Origin: Leptospira kemamanensis
GTDB lineage: Bacteria; Spirochaetota; Leptospiria; Leptospirales; Leptospiraceae
Assembly (NCBI RefSeq): GCF_004769665.1
Contig: NZ_RQGG01000006.1
Location: 1-54,412 of the forward strand
Direction: 5' to 3'
DNA length: 54,412 nt
The position numbers were made by a program, and so were the translations under genes. Of this stretch, positions 45,511-53,631 are shown piece by piece (position 1 is the stretch's first letter; each line of letters begins with the position of its first letter). The notes beneath the pieces were generated by a model. That model did no database searches. It saw nothing but the letters and a program-made list of their open reading frames with translations, and was not told the DNA's origin.

Positions 45511-47202
45511 ATGCGTAAGAATTTGCCCATCACCAATCATGAAGTGGAATTCCAAGAAGGAACCAAAATCACTTCCAAAACTGACTTAAAAGGGATCATC
45601 ACGTATGTTAATGAAGACTTCTTGAAAATTAGTGGATTTACGCAGGAAGAACTGATTGGGCAACCACACAATTTAATCCGCCACCCAGAGATGCCACGGG
45701 AAGCCTTTCGTGACCTTTGGGAAACAGTCAAAAAACAAAATTCATGGGTAGGTCTTGTCAAAAATCGATGCAAAAATGGGGACTATTATTGGGTTGATGC
45801 CAATGTATCACCCATTTATGAAGATGGAAAACATATCGGTTACATGTCGGTTCGCACAAAAGCATCAAAGGAACAGATCCAAAACGCAGAAATCCTATAT
45901 GCAAAAATGAATTCGGGGAAATGGTCTGGTTCTCTCCAACCTAAGTTTTTATCAGGTTTATCTTCTCAAAGTATATATTTAATACAAACATTTGTTAGCC
46001 TCATTACATTAATTCTTTTTACTTGTTTGAGTGTGATCGATTTTGGTTTGTCTTCCAAGGTTTTTGTTTTTGGATTTGGTTTTTTACTTTTTTCTGCGAC
46101 AACGATGTTTGGGTTTTGGAAAATTAGAAAGAATCGCCATTCCTTTTTACTAGTCATAAAATATTTAAAGAACTTATACCAAGGACATTTGAAGTTTGAT
46201 GTTCAATTGGAGAATGGCGGAGATTACGCTGAAGTTTTACAACTGATCCAAAAAACACAGTTTGAATTTCGTGGAATGATTTCTCAACTCATCGGAAATG
46301 CTGAAATTGTGAAAACCCAAATTAAGGGACTCACAAAAGCTGTGGAACATATCCATGTTGCTTTTAATGAATTGTCTCTTGCGATGCATTCCCTTGCAGA
46401 TTCTAGTAATGTGACACGTGAAAGTTCTGAAAGTATTTTTCACCAAATGGACGCTCTTAACCACCTAATCTTAAGTATACGATCTGAATCTCAAGCAGTC
46501 AAATTAGAATCAACTCTTGCTCATCAAATTGCCATGGAAGGGAAAAACCGTTCAGACAATGCCATGGCACAGTTTTTTAAAGCCAAAAATCAAATTTTTA
46601 AAACTTCAGAATCCATCAAAGATTTGGGAGAAAAAACAAAAGCCATTCGTAAAATCACAGAAACCATCGCCGCCATCTCTGAAAAAACCAATTTACTTTC
46701 TTTAAACGCATCCATTGAATCAGCAAGAGCAGGCGATGCAGGAAAAGGATTTGCTGTTGTTGCGGGTGAAGTTGGACTTCTTGCAGAACAATCCAAAAAA
46801 TCTGCCAAAGAGATTTCTGTATTTATCAGTGAACTTACTTCCAAAATCTTACAAACCGTTACCGATATTGAAGAAGGTTTAACAGAAGTAAAATTGGGAT
46901 CAAATGAATTTGAAACGGTCCAAGCCGAGATGGAAAAAATCTTAACAAACTCAGAAGGCACAAAAGCAAGTTCGGAAAAGATCAGTGGTTCTACCGAAGG
47001 CACACAGGAAAAATCTTCCTTGGTGTTACGAAATATGGAAAACATCCAAAATCAATTGACCCATACATCTACGATTGTGGAAGAATTATCAGCAGCTGCC
47101 AACGAACAAAAGCAGACGGTCGCTGCCATCGAGGCGTCTATTACTAATTTAGAAAAAGTAGCAGACCGGCTAGATTCGGTTGCCTTCCGATTTCAGTTTT
47201 AA
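45511..47202 (+). CDS. Aer-like PAS-containing methyl-accepting chemotaxis protein
   Basis: The product is 563 aa. The PAS domain (about 15-125) has the Aer signature: [23 protein letters not shown] (in pieces), [31 protein letters not shown] and GYMSVRTK. That pattern matches the FAD-binding PAS of E. coli Aer, so aerotaxis or energy taxis is likely. Two closely spaced TM segments lie at about 153-207, without a periplasmic sensor domain. A HAMP-like stretch and the MCP signalling domain follow, with the hairpin-tip region [31 protein letters not shown] in pieces. No C-terminal CheR-docking pentapeptide is seen. It is divergent from the phosphatase genes. Confidence 0.92.
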   Translation: MRKNLPITNHEVEFQEGTKITSKTDLKGIITYVNEDFLKISGFTQEELIGQPHNLIRHPEMPREAFRDLWETVKKQNSWVGLVKNRCKNGDYYWVDANVSPIYEDGKHIGYMSVRTKASKEQIQNAEILYAKMNSGKWSGSLQPKFLSGLSSQSIYLIQTFVSLITLILFTCLSVIDFGLSSKVFVFGFGFLLFSATTMFGFWKIRKNRHSFLLVIKYLKNLYQGHLKFDVQLENGGDYAEVLQLIQKTQFEFRGMISQLIGNAEIVKTQIKGLTKAVEHIHVAFNELSLAMHSLADSSNVTRESSESIFHQMDALNHLILSIRSESQAVKLESTLAHQIAMEGKNRSDNAMAQFFKAKNQIFKTSESIKDLGEKTKAIRKITETIAAISEKTNLLSLNASIESARAGDAGKGFAVVAGEVGLLAEQSKKSAKEISVFISELTSKILQTVTDIEEGLTEVKLGSNEFETVQAEMEKILTNSEGTKASSEKISGSTEGTQEKSSLVLRNMENIQNQLTHTSTIVEELSAAANEQKQTVAAIEASITNLEKVADRLDSVAFRFQF

Positions 47203-47204
47203 TA

Positions 47205-47233
47205 AATAAAAAACCCAAAGTTGCCTTTGGGTT
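47205..47233 (-). terminator. Rho-independent terminator of the beta-oxidation operon
   Basis: AACCCAAAG and CTTTGGGTT (47212-47220 and 47225-47233) form a 9-bp stem with loop TTGC. On the minus strand the stem is followed by TTTTATTTATT, so it ends the leftward operon; on the plus strand only TTTGGGTTC follows, so it is a weaker end for the Aer gene. Confidence 0.75.
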
Positions 47234-47315
47234 CATGGATACAACATTCAGTTTGTATTCGATTAAATTAAGGTTTGTTTGTCCTCATCTATTTTGAAAG
47301 ATCGAAATGATCCAA

Positions 47316-47753
47316 TTAGTCTTCTGCGTTCCAACCGACTGAATAAATGACAGCTGTAGAAACTGTGAAGAGGGAATAATACGCAACCCAAACCCAAACG
47401 AGTTGTGTAGGGGCAAAGTTTGTGAGAGACAAAGTCCATAACATGGGTGATACAAACCCGATGATGGATACTAAGATTCCCACGAGAAATCCACCCACAA
47501 GTCCTTGTGGCAGTGATTCTTTCATCAGTGCATATAAAAATCCAAAGGATAGTGTGAACAACAAATCGCTGAACACAGGTCCTAGCCAAAAAACATCGGT
47601 TATGGGAACAAACATCGATTTCAGTGTTGGATCAAAGTAGAACTTTGCAAAAAACAACATACGAAGAGGGATGGAAACTGCTTCCCAAAACGAAAAGGCA
47701 AGGAGGAACCGGACTAAAATCCGATTCCATTTTTCTGTATTCAGCGAATTCAC
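47316..47753 (-). CDS. Four-helix membrane protein downstream of thiolase
   Basis: The start is a GTG (ending 47753) with AGGAAAG about ten bases upstream, inside the thiolase end. The product is 145 aa with four predicted TM helices (about 12-34, 55-75, 82-108, 117-138), Phe- and Leu-rich, and few charged residues outside the N-terminus. I do not recognise the family. Tight coupling to the beta-oxidation genes (4 bases after thiolase) suggests a role near lipid or fatty-acid metabolism, such as uptake, but this is inference. Confidence 0.65.
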   Translation of the reverse strand: MNSLNTEKWNRILVRFLLAFSFWEAVSIPLRMLFFAKFYFDPTLKSMFVPITDVFWLGPVFSDLLFTLSFGFLYALMKESLPQGLVGGFLVGILVSIIGFVSPMLWTLSLTNFAPTQLVWVWVAYYSLFTVSTAVIYSVGWNAED

Positions 47754-47757
47754 TGGA

Positions 47758-49023
47758 TTACTTTCCTAAGATGAACACGAAGTTCGTCGTAGCCGATCCA
47801 CCAATGTTGAGCATAAGACCGTTCTTAGCTCCTTTTACTTGGTAGTCCCCAGCAGTGTTTGTGACTTGTTTGTAAAGGTCGAGCATCATACGAACACCAG
47901 ACGCACCCACTGGGTGACCCACACCGATGAGTCCACCGGATGGATTGATTGGTTTTTTACCACCGAAGTCAATCGTTCCTTCTTCGATCGCAATGTGTTC
48001 TTTTCCTGGTTCTGAGATTCCAAAAGCAGAAATCGCAGCATACTCAGAAGAAGTAAAACAGTCATGTGTTTCGAACACATCAATGTTTTTTACATCAAGG
48101 TCAGCACGTTTGTAAGCATCTTTTACAGTTTGGCGAGTCCATGGAAGGATGTATTTGTCCCCAACGGATTCTTGTTTTTTTGCTTCAAATGTAATTGGTG
48201 CTACACGGTGGCCCCAACCCTTCACGCGAGGGATGTCATCAATTTTACGACCAGTTTTTTTAGCGTATTCTTTCGTGTAATCTTTAGAAGCAAGGATAGT
48301 GACAGCAGCACCGTCTGTTACTTGAGAACAGTCAGTGATACAAAGTCTTCCACCCACAGCCATATTGTTTGCACCACCACGAGCCATCGCATGTTCTTTG
48401 TTCATGAACCATGTACGAGTTTGTGCTTTAGGGTTTCGTTTTGCGTTTGCGTAGTTGATACGTGAAATCTCAGCAAGAGCATCCATAAAACGTTCTTCTT
48501 TCAATTCGTAACGTTCGAGGATCACATCTGCTAGTTTTCCGAAAAGTTTTGGGAAAGGAAATTGAACTCCCTTCGCTTCTTTATCGTAGTATGCAGCAGT
48601 TCCTAGGAAGTCACCTCCCACAGAAGAAGAAACAGTTTTCATCACTTCCACACCAAGTACAATCGCTAGATCGTAATCTTCAGCACGGATATGTGTGATC
48701 GCAGCATCAAGAGCAACTGATCCAGAAGCACAAGCTGCTTCGTAACGAGCACCAGGAACTCCAAAAAGAGCAGGGTTTACTTCTGTTAAAAAAGCACCCA
48801 AATGTCCTTGGTTTGCATACTGTTCTGCATCAAAGTTTCCAACAAACACCGCAACACGGTTTTCTTTGTTCAATCGTTTGATTTCATCATAACTAATGCC
48901 CACTTTTTCAAGAGCATCATCTAATACTTCACGCATCATGGACATGAAGGTTTTTCCTTCTTTTGTCCAGTTTCTTTGGAAGTCGGTTTGTTCTCCGCCT
49001 AATACGAATACTTTTTCACTCAT
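47758..49023 (-). CDS. Thiolase (SCP2/acetyl-CoA acetyltransferase type)
   Basis: The product is 421 aa with AGGAGTATCAT before the ATG. The thiolase fold motifs are [16 protein letters not shown] (nucleophilic Cys about residue 95), [14 protein letters not shown] (the SCP2-type HDCF box) and [17 protein letters not shown] near the C-terminus. The FETHDCF motif marks the SCP-x/archaeal-type thiolase group, not classical FadA. It cleaves 3-ketoacyl-CoA or condenses acyl-CoA. The 3-hydroxyacyl-CoA dehydrogenase gene is 13 bases upstream, so both form consecutive beta-oxidation steps. Confidence 0.92.
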   Translation of the reverse strand: MSEKVFVLGGEQTDFQRNWTKEGKTFMSMMREVLDDALEKVGISYDEIKRLNKENRVAVFVGNFDAEQYANQGHLGAFLTEVNPALFGVPGARYEAACASGSVALDAAITHIRAEDYDLAIVLGVEVMKTVSSSVGGDFLGTAAYYDKEAKGVQFPFPKLFGKLADVILERYELKEERFMDALAEISRINYANAKRNPKAQTRTWFMNKEHAMARGGANNMAVGGRLCITDCSQVTDGAAVTILASKDYTKEYAKKTGRKIDDIPRVKGWGHRVAPITFEAKKQESVGDKYILPWTRQTVKDAYKRADLDVKNIDVFETHDCFTSSEYAAISAFGISEPGKEHIAIEEGTIDFGGKKPINPSGGLIGVGHPVGASGVRMMLDLYKQVTNTAGDYQVKGAKNGLMLNIGGSATTNFVFILGK

Positions 49024-49036
49024 ATGATACTCCTAA

Positions 49037-50347
49037 TTAACCTTTGAAAAGAGACCTTGCGTCCAGTTTGTCGCCGAGTTCGTAAAACTTTTTGCCTTCT
49101 TTGGCATCTTTTAAAAGTTTTGGAACTGGAATTTTGGAAGCATCCATCATCTTAATTGTTTCTTTTGGTCCACCAAGGAAATCAACAAAAGCAGAAGCAG
49201 GAACCCAGTTAAAACCAAACCCCATCGCTCCGTCCGTATTTTCTTTTGTATCCACTACTTCTCCCACGAGAGAGAGCGAATAACTGATGTAACGTGAAAT
49301 GAAGTAACGTGCGATTTCTGCTTCGAAACCAGATGCTTTTTTCACAACGTCCATTGCGCCCTTGTAATCGGATTCTTTGATTTTTTGGCGAGCTTCTTTG
49401 ATAAAAGAAATATCAAATTTAGGGTACGGATCGTACTCACCAGTTTTGATGTTGTAAACAAACTTCTCGCGTTTTCCGTCAGCGTGTTTCACAACTTTTG
49501 TGAGACCACCACCAGATTTCATACCAAGTTTGCCTGCATCGATTAACTTTTGGAAGTAACCAGGAAGTTTGAATGTTTCGTGAGCTTCGTCTTTAGTGTT
49601 GTCGTAGATATTGTCTACGATGGCTTTGTGAACATCAAGTCCTACGAAGTCAGCAGTTGCTAGTGGGCCCATCGCACGTCCAGTGTAACCAGACATGATT
49701 TCGTCCATAAGAGCAATTCCACCTTTGTCAGCATACTTTTCTGCAAAGTGAGCCACTTCGTTCATCAACTGAAATCCAATGCGGTTTCCAGCGAATGCAG
49801 GAGTGTCGTTTGTATACACTACAGCACGACCTAAAACTTTTTCTAAGTATTCACCTAACGCTTGTGTTACTTTTTTATCATTTCCTGAGTGAGTGACGAG
49901 TTCACAAAGGATCATTTTATAAGGAGGGTTAAAAAAATGTGTTCCGTAGTAGTGTTTTTGACCATCTTCATCGTAAGCTTTTGCCAAACGACCGATAGAA
50001 AGACCAGAAGACACAGTGGAAACGATGGTTCCTGGACGGCGCGCTTTTGCGATACGAGTGTTGATCGGTTCTTTGACTTCGTAACTTTCCGCCACGAGTT
50101 CGAATACCCAATCTGACTCTGCGACAGCTTTTTCCAGATCCGCATCGTAGGAACCAGGGATCATTCTTGCGCGAATTGTATCCGTTTTGACGGATGCGAC
50201 AGCGGCTTCGATACCCTGTTTTGCTTTTTCAACATCTCTAGCGAGCATATGGACTTTAGCACCACCGAAGGCAGCAATGACGCCCGCACTTCCAGAACCC
50301 ATGGCTCCGTTGGCACCTAAAATCGTGACAGTTTTGATTTCTCTCAT
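49037..50347 (-). CDS. 3-hydroxyacyl-CoA dehydrogenase (FadB-like, monofunctional)
   Basis: The product is 436 aa. The N-terminal Rossmann domain begins with [15 protein letters not shown] (NAD-binding glycines about 10-16) and carries the HxxE-type catalytic region: [11 protein letters not shown] (His) and CELVTHSGN. The C-terminal helical domain has [11 protein letters not shown] and a duplicated late part with [18 protein letters not shown]. There is no enoyl-CoA hydratase domain, so the hydratase step is encoded elsewhere. It is the first gene of the operon. Its upstream region is the GC-rich island, and the Shine-Dalgarno is weak (GGAAATTCC). Confidence 0.9.
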   Translation of the reverse strand: MREIKTVTILGANGAMGSGSAGVIAAFGGAKVHMLARDVEKAKQGIEAAVASVKTDTIRARMIPGSYDADLEKAVAESDWVFELVAESYEVKEPINTRIAKARRPGTIVSTVSSGLSIGRLAKAYDEDGQKHYYGTHFFNPPYKMILCELVTHSGNDKKVTQALGEYLEKVLGRAVVYTNDTPAFAGNRIGFQLMNEVAHFAEKYADKGGIALMDEIMSGYTGRAMGPLATADFVGLDVHKAIVDNIYDNTKDEAHETFKLPGYFQKLIDAGKLGMKSGGGLTKVVKHADGKREKFVYNIKTGEYDPYPKFDISFIKEARQKIKESDYKGAMDVVKKASGFEAEIARYFISRYISYSLSLVGEVVDTKENTDGAMGFGFNWVPASAFVDFLGGPKETIKMMDASKIPVPKLLKDAKEGKKFYELGDKLDARSLFKG

Positions 50348-50440
50348 GAAGGAATTTCCGAATCTAATTTTTACTTACCGTTCTAGAAAGGTGAGGTGAC
50401 AGGAAAATCGTTTTTTTTTGTCAGATTTGTTACAAAAGAG

Positions 50441-50511
50441 GGGCGGTGGGGGGTGGCGCGGAGTACACTTTCCCCGCCCGATCTGAGGGTGGGGAACTAG
50501 ACCCGCCGCCC
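50441..50511. repeat. GC-rich nested double-stem element, left part of the island
   Basis: The outer stem is GGGCGGTGGG (50441-50450) with CCCGCCGCCC (50502-50511), 10 bp including one G-T. Inside it, TTCCCCGCCC (50470-50479) pairs with GGGTGGGGAA (50487-50496), 10 bp with one G-T and loop GATCTGA. No T run follows. Confidence 0.65.
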
Positions 50512-50606
50512 AATGTGTTCGCTTTACCACATCCTGCATTCTTTGGCACGCCCAATCCCAAAATCACGGTTTTTCTTTTCAAAAAGTTCGTAGTTCAGTC
50601 GTTTGG

Positions 50607-50697
50607 GCACCCAGGCGGGCTCACTCCGGGGTCCGCATTCGCTCCCGTCCTCGTCGGCCATGCCTTCCGAGGACCAAGCCCTGCGGATCCCTGGTGC
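50607..50697. repeat. GC-rich multi-stem element, central part of the island
   Basis: Stacked pairings are GCACC(C)AG (50607-50614) with CTGGTGC (50691-50697); GGGGTCCGCA (50628-50637) with TGCGGATCCC (50682-50691), one G-T; and GTCCTCG (50647-50653) with CGAGGAC (50668-50674), with a small GGC/GCC in its loop. GGGCT (50617-50621) can also pair with AGCCC (50677-50681), which would make a pseudoknot. Confidence 0.6.
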
Positions 50698-50783
50698 GGC
50701 AAAGAGGAAATGAAAATTGTCCCCAAATGGGTATGTGTGGCCAAAGGTTTGTGGGATCCAAAAGGAAATCCATGCGCCAGCGG

Positions 50784-50817
50784 TAGTAGCGGAAATCCTT
50801 TCGCTACTAGCGAAAGA
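50784..50817. repeat. Overlapping palindromes, right part of the island
   Basis: TAGTAGCG (50784-50791) pairs with CGCTACTA (50802-50809), and the overlapping CTTTCGCTA/TAGCGAAAG (50798-50816) forms an alternative stem with a one-base centre. The two stems are mutually exclusive. Confidence 0.55.
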
Positions 50818-50937
50818 TTGGAGCGGATAACGCGGTCGGTATTCAAAAATTGGGATGTGATCGTAGGGATGCGAGGCGCCCTAATGGAAAAACGAATTTT
50901 TCATTTGAGCATTAATTTCAGAAAGGGATTTTAGTTT

Positions 50938-51426
50938 TTATTTCTCTTGCACTTTTCTTTCCAAAAATTCTGTAAATTCAATTTGGCTGTTAATGAATGT
51001 TAGGTTGTATCTACTTTCGTAAATCAGAAGTGCACTGGCAATGAAAAGGCAAATTCCTCCAATGATGGCAACCATTGTAGGTAACCAAGTTTGGTCTTTG
51101 GCAAATGCTAAAGTAAATGCAAAAGATAAACTAGAGATGATGAATAAGGAAGTTGCCAAATATAAAAACGCCATTGACCTTTGGATGAGGACTGCTCGTT
51201 TTTTTTGTACAGCAAGTTGATGGCGCATATACACTAAACGTTCGTTTTGAAAATTCTTTTTGCCATCTAAAATCATTTCCACTTCTGATTTCAAAAGATT
51301 GACTCGATCAAATATTCTGCCTAGGCGATTGGCTGTAGAAAAAATCAAACTCGCACATGCGGAAACAAAAACAGCAGGTGTGATCATACCTGATAAAATT
51401 TCTGAATTGGAAAATGATTCAAACAT
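50938..51426 (-). CDS. DUF2721 membrane protein
   Basis: The product is 162 aa. The N-terminal hydrophobic segment (MITPAVFVSACASLIFSTANRLGRIFDRV in pieces, about 14-42) has the DUF2721 pattern: ITPA...ISA then STxNRLxRxxDR. A polar helical stretch with basic residues follows (about 43-85), then two TM helices (about 86-110 and 115-140) and a cytoplasmic tail. The function of the family is unknown. It is leftward, and the GC-rich island is downstream of its stop. Confidence 0.75.
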   Translation of the reverse strand: MFESFSNSEILSGMITPAVFVSACASLIFSTANRLGRIFDRVNLLKSEVEMILDGKKNFQNERLVYMRHQLAVQKKRAVLIQRSMAFLYLATSLFIISSLSFAFTLAFAKDQTWLPTMVAIIGGICLFIASALLIYESRYNLTFINSQIEFTEFLERKVQEK

Positions 51427-51461
51427 AATGATTCCTTGGTATTATTGTCTAATTTAAATTT

Positions 51462-52415
51462 CTATGAATTTATGAGCGAATAGAATTCGGAAAAGTAAAG
51501 AGTTTCCAATTCTTTCGGATTGGATATTTGTTTGATCCGATGAAAATCTAATTTTGCTTCTTCATATTCCCTTGATAGATATTGTAACAATTGTTTGATT
51601 CTTCCTGTTTTGCTCACACCGTCCATTCCCTCAGTCATCGTGATCCAGTAAGTCATTAATATTTTTTTGATTTCAATCCACTCGAATCGATCCTGAAGGA
51701 TTCCTTTGATCATAAGTGCTAATGCTGGATTACTGACTGCTCCGCGACCAATCATCAAGTCTTGGCAATCGGAGATTTTTTGGCAACGGAAAGCATCTTC
51801 TATCGTCCAAATTTCCCCATTGGCAATGACATTGATGTTTAAAGTTGATTTGATTTTGGAAATCCACTCCCAATACGCAGGAGGTTTATAACCATCTGTT
51901 TTGGTACGAGCATGAACTACAATTTCCTTTGCTCCACCTTCTTCCAAAGCTTTGGCACAGTCGAGCGTCTGTTCGGTGGAGTCAAAACCAAGTCGCATCT
52001 TTGCAGTGACAGGAATTTCTTTCGGAACAGAATTTCGTACAGCTTTCACGATCTGAAACATCAATTCGGGTTCTTTGAGAAGAGCAGCTCCTCCTCGATT
52101 GCGATTCACTGTAGGAGCAGGGCAACCAAAGTTGATATCAATACCATAAGCACCGAGAGACGCTGCCATACTTGCGTTCTCTGCCATACAATTTGGATCA
52201 GAACCAAGAATTTGAACCTTCACCGGAATATTAGAATTTGTTTTTGATGCAGTTTTGAGTTCTGGAACCACTCGATAATATCGATGAGCAGGTAATAACG
52301 TATCATTCACTCTGATGAATTCGCTAACACATTCATCATAACCACCAACCTGAGTTAAAATCTCACGCAATCGAAAGTCAAGAAGTCCTTCCATTGGTGC
52401 TAATACGATTCGCAA
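51462..52415 (-). CDS. dusC: tRNA-dihydrouridine synthase, DusC type
   Basis: The product is 317 aa. The FMN-binding TIM-barrel start MRIVLAPMEGLLDFRLREIL matches DusC (as opposed to the DusA/B start). The catalytic Cys lies in DINFGCPAPTVNRNRGGA (about residues 93-111), with KMRLG, VHARTKTDGY and NGEIWTIEDA for FMN and substrate, and MIGRGAVSNPAL phosphate-binding. A helical C-terminal domain follows. DusC reduces U16 of tRNAs; the exact site here is inferred from similarity. The gene stops 36 bases before the DUF2721 start. Confidence 0.93.
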   Translation of the reverse strand: MRIVLAPMEGLLDFRLREILTQVGGYDECVSEFIRVNDTLLPAHRYYRVVPELKTASKTNSNIPVKVQILGSDPNCMAENASMAASLGAYGIDINFGCPAPTVNRNRGGAALLKEPELMFQIVKAVRNSVPKEIPVTAKMRLGFDSTEQTLDCAKALEEGGAKEIVVHARTKTDGYKPPAYWEWISKIKSTLNINVIANGEIWTIEDAFRCQKISDCQDLMIGRGAVSNPALALMIKGILQDRFEWIEIKKILMTYWITMTEGMDGVSKTGRIKQLLQYLSREYEEAKLDFHRIKQISNPKELETLYFSEFYSLINS

Positions 52416-52421
52416 AAATAG

Positions 52422-52769
52422 TTATCCTGTCATTTTTCTAACTAAAGCACGAGAGATCATTCTTACTTTGGCTTGGAATGGTAATCTTTGCAGATTCGTT
52501 CCTACGATACCTTTTGTAAATCTGGTCTTTTTACTATAGTCGATATTTACATCCAATAGAACAGGTTTCCCTTGTTTTGCCAAGTCGAAAGCCAAAGCGA
52601 TAGATTGATTTATCTCCGCATTTGTTTCCAGTCGAACATAATCAGCTCCAGTCGCCAAGGCAATGTTTGCAAATTGTGTGTTGCCTAGAATGGTTTTAGA
52701 ATCAGTAAAATTTGATTGTTCTGGATTGAGGAAATGGGTTACATTCGATTTCGAATGTTGAAATCTCAA
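52422..52769 (-). pseudogene. C-terminal remnant of a TPP-dependent acetolactate synthase-like enzyme
   Basis: The open frame of 115 codons begins with a TTG inside the neighbouring plus-strand gene. From about residue 15 it reads like the very end of a TPP enzyme (COG0028): NIALATGADYVRLE, GKPVLLDVNIDYSKKTRFTKG and LVRKMTG, the C-terminal strands and tail of acetolactate-synthase-like proteins. The PYR domain, middle domain and the TPP-binding GDG-N motif (about 450-500 aa in such enzymes) are missing, and the minus-strand frames beyond 52769 show none of them. A deletion that brought the plus-strand lipoprotein gene next to it would explain this. It cannot be active alone. Confidence 0.75.
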
Positions 52770-53603
52770 ATTTTATTAGCGCTAACTTCCTTGTCTTTAC
52801 ACTTCTGTTCGACGAAAGAATCCTCCTTTCCCAAACAACATCTAAGTGAGTCGCCAGGAGAACCAATTTATTCGGAAACATTGGATTCAAACGAATATCT
52901 ACAACCTATCGTAAAAGAATCAACTCGTCCCACGAAAGAAGGTTCCATTTATTATGTAATACTTAGAGATAAAGTTGGGAAAAAAATCCTGAGAAGTATC
53001 GCCATTTTAGTGGAAGACAAATCTATGAATTTGAAACCAGAGGAATATTTTCATTATCCCATTTATTATACCGTAAGTACTTCGAAACATTTTCGTTTTT
53101 GGCACCATTATAACATGGCTTATGATATTCGCAGAGCTGCTGACAATTCTCCTGTTTATATGCCAGTTTATGCTTCGGCAAGTGTTGTCTCTTTGGCAGC
53201 ATTTGGAATTGCCTATGTTGCATCTACGGGAACTGCTTTTATCGTAGGACTGGGAAAAGGTACTTATGAATTTACGGAAGATATTTTAGAAGGTGTGATT
53301 ATTTCAAACGAAGAAATTGTCCTGGCATACAATGACTATCTTTATGACGAGAAAAATCGATTAAAAACGATAGCAACTTATTTGCCTTACCGTTCTATCT
53401 CTAAAACCGTAATCCCATTATATGATCGAGAAGGTAAAAAACAAATTGGTCAAATGTATCCATCGTCCAAACCAATTTTATTATCTCAAATGGATTTTAC
53501 TTACGTTTCCTCTAGTTCAAACCCAAAGTCGGTTTCTTTTACAGAATATTTACCCAAAACTAATAAAAAGATAATTTCTTTACCAATGAAAGGAAAGAAA
53601 TAA
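52755..53603 (+). CDS. Hypothetical lipoprotein
   Basis: With the ATG at 52755 (MLKSQILLALTSLSLHFC) the product is 282 aa; an upstream in-frame start at 52716 adds 13 codons without a better signal. The Cys18 after LHF is a plausible spirochaetal lipobox. The chain has a Tyr/Ile-rich segment with alternating strands, a hydrophobic helical stretch (VVSLAAFGIAYVASTGTAF, about 140-160) and a C-terminal strand-rich part. I know no domain. It overlaps the TPP-enzyme remnant by 15 codons in antisense and is followed 28 bases later by another exported gene, so the two may form a unit. Confidence 0.65.
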   Translation: MLKSQILLALTSLSLHFCSTKESSFPKQHLSESPGEPIYSETLDSNEYLQPIVKESTRPTKEGSIYYVILRDKVGKKILRSIAILVEDKSMNLKPEEYFHYPIYYTVSTSKHFRFWHHYNMAYDIRRAADNSPVYMPVYASASVVSLAAFGIAYVASTGTAFIVGLGKGTYEFTEDILEGVIISNEEIVLAYNDYLYDEKNRLKTIATYLPYRSISKTVIPLYDREGKKQIGQMYPSSKPILLSQMDFTYVSSSSNPKSVSFTEYLPKTNKKIISLPMKGKK

Positions 53604-53631
53604 TTCTTGTACGAATTGAACCTAATATCGT

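Larger units (their letters stand above)
50348..50937. other. Large intergenic region with GC-rich structured island
   Basis: This 590-base gap separates two leftward genes. About 50348-50440 is AT-rich, with long A/T runs and an imperfect dyad TTGT-N10-ACAA (50418-50435) that could be an operator for the beta-oxidation operon. From about 50441 to 50880 the base composition changes: 69% GC in 50441-50520 and 71% in 50601-50700 by my count, against AT-rich genes on both sides. Several long stems fill the island (separate entries). I see no domain-bearing ORF in it; the frames open on both strands (50446-50934 plus, 50595-50846 minus) are by-products of composition. A structured RNA or dispersed repeat element is the best reading. 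Confidence 0.6.

Noticed and set aside
50418..50435. TTGTCAGATTTGTTACAA as a TetR/FadR-type operator of the beta-oxidation operon
   Set aside because: Only the outer four bases are symmetrical; the position is attractive but the symmetry is too weak to call a site.
50543..50559. TTGGCACG resembling a sigma-54 -24 element
   Set aside because: The -12 half after four bases reads ATCCC instead of TTGC[AT], so the promoter is incomplete.
50446..50934. Open frame of 162 codons on the plus strand across the GC-rich island (and a minus-strand frame at 50595-50846)
   Set aside because: It starts at a GTG in a G run without ribosome-binding site, has no domain, and its composition simply follows the GC-rich stems; the opposite strand is equally open. 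It is better read as non-coding.
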